Shown: positions 52,579-60,630 of the stretch, in pieces
How positions within the stretch are numbered: the first letter of the stretch is position 1
Layout: every line of letters begins with the position of its first letter
Source: Melastoma dodecandrum
Taxonomy: Eukaryota > Streptophyta > Magnoliopsida > Myrtales > Melastomataceae
Length of the DNA: 64,000 nt
Reading direction: 5' to 3'
Assembly: GCA_029817715.1 (NCBI GenBank)
Contig: JARUPY010000009.1
Span: forward strand, 1-64,000
Position numbers and translations under genes: made by a program
The notes under the pieces: model-generated
Told to the model about the DNA's origin: nothing
Databases searched by the model: none
What the model saw: only the letters and a program-made list of their open reading frames with translations

Positions 52579-53100
52579 ACACAAGCAAGCCTTCGAATCA
52601 GTAGATGAAGCAAACTCTGAACAAGCCTTGCATTCCAACAACCGAGTTCTAAGTTTGCAGGGAAAATATGAACGGGGTGATAGAACATTCCTAAAATAGC
52701 TCAATCCGTCAAAAAGCTCAACGATCCTGCAGCTTTTGTTGCAGCACAAGATTCGTCCAGTTCTGGGTCACTCAGATTAGATCTAAGAACTCGAATAACT
52801 AATTACCGACCGCCTTGTCTCTTAACCGATCAAGGAATCCAATTATACCGACAACGAAAAGCACGGAACTTCCACTCGGGCAAGCAAGAACAACCAGAAA
52901 CACGAGCAAGCAGACCAAAAAGGCAAAATAAAAAAAAATCCCAAGACACGGATGATGAGACCAATAACTTCTCCGTCGTATACTCACCGGAATCTTCCAT
53001 CTCAGCCCTTTTACTATCCCGTCGAATCCGTCAGGAAGCAATGATTACAGACCCGATGAAAACCAACCGACCCGGGAATTAATTCCGGGAGTTATAGGGA
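52579..53100 (-). promoter_or_regulatory. 5' leader and probable leader intron of the DUF4091 gene
   Basis: A good donor, CCG|GTGAGTATAC (52988/52987), follows a short frame beginning at ATG 53041. Joining it to the exon with the conserved start never keeps frame with the acceptors I can see (all need two extra bases). I therefore read it as a spliced 5' UTR with an upstream ORF rather than an N-terminal extension. Confidence 0.4.
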
Positions 53101-54002
53101 CGCAGGTGGTCTGATTTTCCGATGGAGTGATCTTCAGACTAATGAGCTGCCTTTCGGGGGTTTATCCGGCCGTCGATGGCGGTCTGTCGGGAAACGGGCA
53201 AAAGGCGAAAGGGGGCAGGACGAACGTGTTGGGTCGCAGGAGCGACGTGGACATGACGGTGGAGCGTCCCACGTGGCACGTTTTGGTGGTGGGCTTGAGT
53301 GGGTTCGTTAGGTTTATGGGCCTTTTGTTCGGACCAAGTCGTCTGTCTGGAAGGCCCTTCCCGCTCCCGCCATTACGAAATTGGCGTCAATTCCCAAGAT
53401 GGTGAAGTTCCGGATGAGAATCGAGTTTAGAGCAAGTGTGACGAGTAACTTTTAGTCCTAAGGATTTTTCTGTACCAACTAAATTGATGAAGTGGAATTT
53501 CTTGTAGTGAGGTTTTTGTGTTAAAATTGAACATTGTTCTTTGCTGGTTTTTGTTGTGAGTATTCTACTTAGCAATAAGAAATTTATTCTGTGAATTTTA
53601 GGAGTGTTGTTATTATTACATCCAACATATCCCATGAGGTTACTCGATTCACTCGTGACGTTGAACACGAATGCTTCCGTGAGATTAGGGACGTCATCGA
53701 CGACAGGTCGAGACTAAAGAAAACCACGAGGAAGTAGCCGCTTACGGCAAGAAATTGCAACATATTCTGCAAAATAATGGTAAGTTATTTTGCCTTTTTG
53801 TCATCCCCGTCTAGGATCTCTCCTTCAGAGATTATCAAACAGCAGCAGTGGCAACGCCATCTCGGAGAAAGGTTCGAACAAAGAGAGAAAGAAAACCGTG
53901 TTCGCCGACTAAGCCAGGGGCGATCCGTGTCAAAGTAAAGAAGTACGAGGGCGTCTCCATTGCAGGTGAATGTCAAAGACAGCACAAAAATAAAACGAGG
54001 CC
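53101..54002. other. Intergenic
   Basis: About 900 bp between the DUF4091 gene and the snoRNA promoter; no recognised gene. It is probably a divergent promoter region. Confidence 0.45.
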
Positions 54003-54127
54003 TGGGCCCATTAAAAGCCCAATACCAATTAAAAGGACAGCCCATTAATGGGAAGAATCCCTAAAACCCTAGAAAATAGAGGCGGCGATCTCTTCTCTGA
54101 ATGCGCGCGTCGTCTATATATATATAT
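54003..54127 (+). promoter_or_regulatory. snoRNA-cluster promoter: Site II elements, telo-box, TATA
   Basis: TGGGCCCA at 54003-54010, GCCCAAT at about 54017 and AGCCCATT at about 54039 are Site II (TGGGCY) elements in either orientation. AAAACCCTA at 54063-54071 is a telo-box. A TA-rich TATA box (54115-54127) follows. This trio is typical of plant ribosomal-protein and snoRNA polycistron promoters, and the C/D snoRNAs start 400 bp downstream. Confidence 0.75.
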
Positions 54128-54521
54128 TCACAGTCACCAGACAGCCGCAGCAGCTGCCCTCGCGCGTCTCTCTGCATGATCGATCGCCTTTCTCCATCGT
54201 CCACCTTGTAGTGGAATCGTTAGTTGTTGTGGTTGTTTTTGTTTTTGTTGGATTGATTGCCTGTCTGCAGCCGTTTACCCGCTCCTCCGCTTGATATTTC
54301 CATTGGCGGATGGGGATAAAACGGGTGCGGAGATCCAAGAGACGGTTGGCTTACCAGCCCATCGCATGTGTCTTTACCTCCGTTGCTATGGCGTCAAATG
54401 GACCTACCTACACTTTCCATTCCATCTTCCGTTTTCCTTGTTTTTTCTTTCGCATTGGTTGAGATTGGTGTTGGGTGATTTTGGGTTTATGCGAGGGATG
54501 GAAGTGAGTATAGCATGCTGG

Positions 54522-54612
54522 CTGGCAGGTGATGAGGAATTCAGTATCTTATCCTACACACTGATGTGCAGTGACTGACCAAATTACTACTCCGCTTATT
54601 GACTGATGCCAG
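54522..54612 (+). ncRNA. C/D-box snoRNA 1 (guides match 25S rRNA at two sites)
   Basis: A closing stem CTGGCA (54522-54527) pairs with TGCCAG (54607-54612). Box C is GTGATGA (54529-54535) and box D is CTGA (54603-54606). Internal CTGATGTG supplies D' (54561-54564) overlapping a C'-like TGATGTG. The 13 nt before D (CTCCGCTTATTGA) are complementary to TCAATAAGCGGAG near the 5' end of 25S rRNA. The 12 nt CTTATCCTACAC before D' are complementary to GTGTAGGATAAG in 25S domain V as I remember it. The box +5 rule would place methylation on a U at each site. The rRNA matches are from memory and need checking. Confidence 0.82.
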
Positions 54613-54668
54613 ACCAACTGCTACTACTACTACTACCAATTTCACTCTTGCTCTTTTGGTTTTTTTAT

Positions 54669-54775
54669 GGATCTGGGATGAGAAACAAGCAGACGGGCGG
54701 TCTGAATCTGATGCCGTGTCGATGCGTCTGCAATGTCAAAAACATCCACCATCGATGGGGATTTCTCTGAGATCC
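54669..54775 (+). ncRNA. C/D-box snoRNA 2 (U43-like, 18S 3' end guide)
   Basis: The stem GGATC (54669-54673) pairs with GATCC (54771-54775). Box C is GGGATGA (54675-54681, one mismatch to RUGAUGA), box D CTGA (54767-54770), D' CTGA (54702-54705) and C' CTGATG (about 54708). The guide before D', GACGGGCGGT, is complementary to ACCGCCCGTC at the universally conserved 3' end of 18S rRNA. The +5 rule places methylation on the C of ACCGC, the site served by U43 in animals and snR70 in yeast. The D-side guide (GATGGGGATTTCT) has no target I recognise. Confidence 0.8.
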
Positions 54776-54835
54776 TTGTGATTTTGATAATTTCTGGAAC
54801 TTGTGTTATATATAGATGGAGGAGTGTCTTGTACC

Positions 54836-54936
54836 TGCTGCTGCTATGATGAGGAATGCTTTAAAATTTATGTCTGGACATATGAGTCTTGTCTCAAGGT
54901 TATGATATGGCATTGGCATCTCTCTGAGCAGCAGCA
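54836..54936 (+). ncRNA. C/D-box snoRNA 3 (orphan guide)
   Basis: A 9-bp closing stem, TGCTGCTGC (54836-54844) with GCAGCAGCA (54928-54936), is the strongest of the three. Box C is ATGATGA (54846-54852) and box D CTGA (54924-54927). A C'-like TATGATATG lies at about 54901. The sequence before D, GGCATTGGCATCTCT, matches no rRNA segment I recall, so the target is unknown. It is 60 bp downstream of snoRNA 2 in the same orientation, so the three are probably cut from one transcript. Confidence 0.75.
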
Positions 54937-55372
54937 AGAGATGGCTTTATCATCGTCCAATTTGTGTTTGGAGTAAGTAAATCTTTCACCTTAACTGGAG
55001 GCCACGCAGCGAACCACAAACCACCTTGGGACACAATTAAAGCACATTAATCTGTTAACATGGTGGGAAAGGCTGTATTCTCCTTGCCCTGAATAAAAAA
55101 TCGTATGACAAACTCTCCATTGGTTTATTGAGTAATGTTACCAGACAGGTTTAGGTGAAAATATACTCTTATTTCTGAAATTTTAGAACTTTCTGAATTT
55201 TTTTTATTAACCTTAAAATGGGTCTGGCAATTGGATGGTCGTGTCCTCTCCAGAGTCATTGTAATAAAACGACAAGAGCAGCCTGTTTCCACTTTTCGGC
55301 TATTGTGAAGTGACCCACTGACTCCAATTAGCTCCCTGCTGCCGTTACCTTTTTTCCCATCCTAAACCCAGA
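54937..55372. other. Spacer after the snoRNA cluster
   Basis: No fourth C/D pair with a closing stem found; no coding sequence recognised. Confidence 0.45.
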
Positions 55373-55899
55373 ATGGCAAGCTAAGCCTTGCTTACTGTGT
55401 CGCCGGAAAACATCCCCCCAGCAGCTTCTCCCTCCGCCTCTGGAGTAGCTGCATTACCCAAACGAGAGCTGCTCGAGAAGAGCAGGAACTACAAGTTCTG
55501 GTTCCTGGCCGCTCTCATCCTCGCCTTCTGGTCTATGATGATAAGCTCCGTCACCCTTAGGCGCTCCTCCGGGGCCATCCCCGAACTCCTCTTCCTTCGA
55601 GGATCTTGATATCCTGGCCGAACTCCTAACGACTGCCTTTTGTTTTTTGTTTTATAAGTTGCTTCATGGTTTTCTTACTGTTGGTTGAATAGGAAATAGA
55701 GAAGAGGGAGGAAGCTGTAAGGGACATGTGGGATGTTTACATTCACAACAAGACCATCAGGTTGCCCAGGTTCTGGCAGGATGCAGTGCTGTGATGATTA
55801 TGAGAGACTGGGACTCCCCGGGAGCATGGGAACCCCGCGTTCACCGAGATTGCTAAGATGTCCTTGCGGAGTACCGTCTCCGACCCTTTGCTAGGACAG
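55373..55899 (+). pseudogene. DUF1195 membrane-protein pseudogene
   Basis: The conserved plant DUF1195 protein is recognisable in broken pieces. An ATG at 55373 is followed by TAA at codon 4 (55382-55384). The same frame then reads LPKRELLEKSRNYKFWFLAA and LILAFWSMMISSVTL, the single transmembrane segment. A one-base frame change near 55590 is needed to reach FEDLDIL. After a plausible intron (AG at about 55693) comes EIEKREEAVRDMWDVYIHN and then TIRLPRFWQD, after which two more frame changes are needed to recover FTEIAKMSLRS and a stop at about 55899. The intron is retained, so this is not a processed copy. With one nonsense codon and about three frameshifts I call it a pseudogene. Assembly errors could explain some of them. 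Confidence 0.75.
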
Positions 55900-56484
55900 G
55901 GTTAGTGATCGATCACATGCCATGGCGATAAATAATTACTCTCTGCCTCTAAACACTCTGTATGCCAGATCGCGGGGTTTTTTTGTGATTGAATATTTGA
56001 TGAAGGACTCGTTACTCATAGCTTCACTTCAATGCTTATGGTAGGTGATGTTTTTTCGTGATGAAAGGGATAACTGCCTATGGCAATTTGATAATCTCAT
56101 TTGAGTTTCGGTTAGTTGGAGTCAGTTACCGGATTTTAGGTGTACATTATTAGTCCAAAGAGAGTTCTCGATGTTGTCGTGGCTTGCTTAGAAAGCTCTC
56201 TTGGGAAAGGCTGTTCCTGTCTGCTGACAGTTGTTTTCTTCTACTTCGAGCTTGGATTTCTGCTCATTAACTTGCTTTCCCTTGTTTTGTAGAACAATGA
56301 CAGGCCCCACTGGGAATAAGAAACTGTTTTAGCACAACATGGAGGATAATTCCGGCAAGCTTGAGTTTAACTGTACTGTATATGTAAACATGTACTTGTA
56401 ATTTCTACGTGAGACGAAAATATGAATTATCGTTATAATTGGTACGATAATGCATATGAAACGAAATCGGGCCAAGGAGGAGGA
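55900..56484. other. Intergenic
   Basis: No recognised feature. Confidence 0.45.
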
Positions 56485-56720
56485 TCAAGGATTCTTCATC
56501 TTGATTCTCAGTTTGTGGGCAATCAGCTGAGCCTGGGGATGTAACGGCTGCTTGATCTTCTTGTCAAACTGTTCCATTTCGACCCAATTGACGACCTTGA
56601 GGAGGGGAGACACTGTGAGATCTTCTTGACACTCTGTCACTAAATCCAAAAACCATTTCACAGCTTCCACTTCGATCTCCTTCCCCAACTTGATGGTGTC
56701 TGTCATGCTGCAACCGCTGG
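56485..56720 (-). pseudogene. Orphan last exon of a DUF6857/DUF936 family gene
   Basis: After a TTGCAG acceptor the minus strand encodes about 73 residues: TIKLGKEIEVEAVKWFLDLV, SPLLKVVNWVEMEQFD, KQPLHPQAQLIAHKLRIKMK and a natural C terminus NP with stop at 56485-56487. This is the C-terminal signature of plant DUF936/DUF6857 proteins, whose bodies are normally several hundred residues and whose function is unknown. None of the upstream exons is visible in the next 500 bp, and a retroelement lies beyond. It is most likely a leftover exon. A gene with a very long intron running past 60 kb is less likely, because the CAF-like gene occupies that strand. Confidence 0.6.
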
Positions 56721-57197
56721 TTACTGGTTTATTGTTTCTGTTGTCTCGCTGTTTTGTTCTCCTGCAGCTTTAATTGGTGTTGACATGACCTTGATGGACG
56801 GTTTCCCTGATCTGGGAGAGCTAGTTGCCGCCTTGATGAAGTTTGATCGGATGTCCCGTGATGTCGTTTAGAAGATTCTTGTTCGTTTATTTTGCCTCTT
56901 TGTTGAAGGTTTAACACTTAGTGATATATGAGGTAGGGCCATCTCACCCCTCGGGTTAGCGTTTGGGTTGGTGATTTCGGAATCCTTGTTGATTTCGGAA
57001 TCCTTGTATCAGTCGCTGTAGAGATTGAGTAATGTCATTCACCGCTTGCACTATTTCTCGATGGAATTCCAGGAATTGAGTGAAGCAGGTCCCCCAGTAA
57101 GCTCTAAAACATCCTACATGAAGTGGCGGTAGAAGAATAGGGGCATGTTGGAAAGCAGCACGGGTGCCAGACAGCAGTACTTGAGTGACCAAACATT
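56721..57197. other. Unassigned sequence before the truncated 5' LTR
   Basis: A minus-strand open frame (56956-57279) ends in a short duplication (GGATTCCGAAATCA twice, plus-strand positions about 56975-57008). It may be part of another old retroelement but has no domain I recognise. Confidence 0.35.
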
Positions 57198-57486
57198 GGT
57201 ATCCATATCCGTCACTACCTTCGACCATACTCCGTCCGCCATCCCTCCAGAAGCCAATTCTGACCACTCCAGTTTGCAAGTCTATGGCGTCAACACCACC
57301 TGTATCATCAATTTATCCTTCGTTTTTATGATTGTAAACTTTTGATTTTATTGTAAATACATCGTTTGATATCAGTTATTAATCCAATTCATTTGATTTC
57401 ATTTACCGACGACCACATTTAAATCCCTGCGAGTAATCGTGTCAAATATTTCTAACGTGATCCATTTTCGACGCGAACACGTTTTT
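57198..57486 (+). repeat. Truncated 5' LTR (3' portion only)
   Basis: Aligns to the last third of the downstream LTR. The first ~590 bp of the LTR are missing, so the element was cut by a deletion at about 57198. Confidence 0.7.
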
Positions 57487-57487
57487 A

Positions 57488-59072
57488 GTGACCACAGTGG
57501 GAGACGAAGAAATTGACCATTTACAGATGACCAAGAATACCAGGAGTGGAGCTAACCAAGATCCTCCGGCCTCTCCATTAGATGGAGAAGATCAAAATGT
57601 GACAATACCCTCTATTGAAGAAACTACGGCTCTAGGAAGCCAAGTAGACACCGTTCAGCCCCCTATGGCGACGCATACCCCTTTTGAGTTCATATCTAGA
57701 CTTGAGTTTCACAAAGAATTCAACGATATGAAGAGAAACATGAGGACATGCATGGAAATCTGTTGAGTGTACAGGGAGAATTACGAGACATGCGGAATGT
57801 GCATGAGAACCTGCAAAACTCATAGATAAGCATAGAGAAGCCTATCAACCGGGTACACGAAAGAACACGCGCAATATGGCTCAGCTACAAGAACTGATCA
57901 AAGGCATAACCACCCCAGTATCCAACCCGAAAACAAGTGATCCTGCTGATAGAGATAATTCTTTCATGGGAGATGCTCGGCGCGCGGTTACCGAAAAATA
58001 TGTTGTGTCCTTCCAAGAGGATGATGTATGGGGAAATACCACTCAGCGCAATGCAGATATCTACGACGAAAAAGTGTTTCCCACTAGACTTTCTTTTTTT
58101 GAGCCGCTTGGCCCTAATAGACTAGAGCAGCCTCGTAAGGAAAGTTTATATGCGATACCCCATGTAGACGACTCTCTCTATAGAGTGAAATCATTGGTGA
58201 AACAATTTGTACCAGATGTCCATAGAAAAGACATGTATCCTACAAAAATTCATACTCTGAATACATAGACTGGGGATGGACTCGTGACGAGTCTACAAAA
58301 CATGATCAGTCATAATCAAATCTACGAAAATGACAAAGTAGACTGGGACGAGTATGCCCCTAGAGCCAATAGAGTCATGCAGCCCAGCTCTTTTGTTCCG
58401 ACACAAGTAGAAAACTTCATAGATGAGGACTATAAAGTAAATGTGTATGCAAATAATTACTCTAATAATGCTCATTCATATTGACGAAGAGAGAGTTACT
58501 ATATAAAACCTCTTGACGATGAGTATGTCCTCATTCCCGAACTTCCCGTAGAGGAGTATGTCAACAGAACCAAATCTCCCGTGGAAGAGTATTTGTTCGT
58601 AACAAAACCCCCCGTCGTGGAGTACGTGCCTTTGACAAAACCTCTTGTACAAGAATATGCTCTCAAAGCAAAACCTATTATCGAGGAACATTTCTCATAT
58701 CAAACCCGTCACCAGAGGTTAATAGAGTTAAGCAGTTTGGTCCGCCAACCCTAAAAAATATTGGGATGCAAGTGGTAGAACAAATTGTAACAAATTTTGT
58801 GCCCGTAATCGACGTCCAACCATTAAAGAATGAAGTTAACATCGTAGAGAATGTTAACATATTTTTCATACTTTCCAAACAGAGGTTAACATCGTAGAGA
58901 ATGAACTTGAACTTCCGGAGCATGAACCATGGGCTTCTAGAGAAACAATAGTGAACAACCCGTTACTATGGTGTCACTTGCCCTTTGACCCAGGCGATTT
59001 ACAGGGTGACACACGTTTAAATCGACAACGTCTCGCCCAACTAAAGAAGGATTTTCAATTCCCACAACACTA
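57488..59072 (+). pseudogene. Degenerate gag-like reading frames of the LTR element
   Basis: Consecutive open pieces start just after the 5' LTR. 57488-57766 encodes a polar N-terminal region with FEFISRLEFHKEFNDM. 57876-58268 encodes AQLQELIKGITTP and further gag-like sequence. 58284-58484 continues to a TGA at 58482-58484, after which the same frame carries five or six repeats of about 14 residues of the form KPxVxEYxxxT (about 58506-58690). A frameshift near 58700 leads to PPTLKNIGMQVVEQIV. A duplicated 19-bp phrase (GTTAACATCGTAGAGAATG, about 58832 and 58883) causes further disruption, then LLWCHLPFDPGD and a stop at about 59072. No zinc knuckle or pol domain is visible. Confidence 0.5.
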
Positions 59073-59305
59073 GTGAATACCATGGGCTTATAGTCTCAAT
59101 AAAATCATGTACCTTGACATGAATTTCTAACCCGCACAAGGATATAGAGTTTGGCACATACCATGGGATCACACCGTTTCGTGTTAGGACTCAAATCTAC
59201 AATGTCCTTCATTCTTTTTATTCTTCTTTGTCTATAATCCAAACTACTTTATAATGCTGGGTAAGACTCTCTGCTAAGATCGTCTCAGCTTAAGAGGGAG
59301 GCTTA

Positions 59306-60191
59306 TGTTGGCATGAAAAAAATCTTTGGCCTAATTTAATTATGGCTCATGCAGAAACTTATTTTAATATAGCTCATCAAAGTAAGAATGGGGAATACAA
59401 GCCCGTACTAAGCCTACGACACATAAGTCTGCGAAGAAGGAAACACGGCTATGTCTACGAAGATCAGAAAATATCTTGATTCGGATATTTTAGGAAAAGT
59501 GGTTATGAGGCCACGTTCCCATTATTTGAGACGACTTTCAGATGGAGAAAAATCAGGAAAAACGTGATGTATACCACGCATATCAGATTCAATATAAAAA
59601 GAAGAAGATTCTCTCAACAAAAAACATAACAATCAAACTCAGATACATTTGCATTGATCGTCACCCTTTAGTTTTTAGTTAACAGGCGTCCAGACCCCGA
59701 CGTGAACTCGCTAGGGTTCTTGGTCTTCACTTCCACCATCAGAGTGAGCAACCGTAGTTCTGATAACTAATCTCTGCCATCACTTCACCGTCGGGGCGAG
59801 CAACTGTAACCCTGACAACCAATCCCCGTCTTCACTCCATAGTCTTGGTGAGAAACTGTAACCTCGACACCAAAGCTCCGCTTTCGTTCCACCATCCACA
59901 TCCGTCACTACCTTCAACCATACTCCGTTTGCCATCCATTCAGAAGCCGATTTCCACTCACTCCAGTTCGCATGTCTACGGCGCCAGCAGCAAGTCTACG
60001 ACGTCAACACCATCCGTATCATCAACTTTTTCTTTGTTTTTTACTTTTGATTTTATTGTAAAGACATCGTTTAATATCATCTATTAATCCAATTCATTTG
60101 ATTTCATTTACTAGCGATCACATCCGAATCCCTGTGAACAATTGTGTCAAATATTTCCAACGTGATCCGTTTTCGACGTGAACACGTTTTT
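59306..60191 (+). repeat. 3' LTR, full length (about 886 bp)
   Basis: Begins TGTTGGCATG after the polypurine tract and ends where similarity to the 5' LTR ends (ACACGTTTTT). Confidence 0.65.
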
Positions 60192-60630
60192 TGGCATGAA
60201 GGAATTATCTAACGTTTCCCTCCTCCATCCCTCCATTTTTCTGGTGTCCGTGTTTTTCAAATAAGAGAGCGTCGGGACATCTTTTTTTTTTCTTTTCCTT
60301 TAAACATAATTTCGAAAGTTGAAGCGAGGAGGCTCTTTTTTTGCTTTCAAACGGTCGTATTTCTGGTCGCCATCCAAACGTCACTCCTTGCAAAATGTCC
60401 GAGCTCTAATGCCATGCCGGTCAGCCAGCCGCTCCCCCTCCTCCCCTTCATTCATGCCTGCAGTTTTACATTCTTAATTTTGTCGAACATCTATTTCTTT
60501 CGACGAGGAATGGGATGAAGTTTCACAAAATTCCCTGCCTGACACAGCCGACATGGGAAACTGCATTTTCCGGGCACCTCCATACATATTTCAATTGCTG
60601 CGTGTCATGTTTCAATCTTGTGACTATAGA
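60192..60630. other. 3' flank of the CRM gene
   Basis: No other gene recognised. The first bases (TTGGCATGAA) resemble the start of the adjacent LTR. Confidence 0.4.

Larger units (their letters stand above)
57198..60191 (+). mobile_element. Non-autonomous LTR retrotransposon with gag-like ORF, 5' LTR truncated
   Basis: The 3' LTR (59306-60191) starts TGTTGGCATG right after a polypurine tract (AAGAGGGAGGC, about 59292-59302). Its last ~290 bp match 57198-57486, which is the remaining 3' part of the 5' LTR; shared phrases include ATCCGTCACTACCTTC, TTAATCCAATTCATTTGATT and TTTCCAACGTGATCC/TTTCTAACGTGATCC. A candidate primer-binding site (GTGACCACAGTGGGAG, 57488-57503) follows. The internal ~1.8 kb encodes gag-like pieces only, with stops and a frameshift; no protease, RT or integrase is seen. 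The layout is Gypsy-like, but without pol the superfamily is not certain. Confidence 0.75.

Noticed and set aside
52988..53041. N-terminal coding exon for the DUF4091 protein
   Set aside because: Its phase does not fit any visible acceptor upstream of the conserved start, so it is treated as 5' UTR with a short upstream ORF.
53127..53405. 92-residue frame upstream of the DUF4091 gene
   Set aside because: No motif, and position fits a divergent promoter/leader region.
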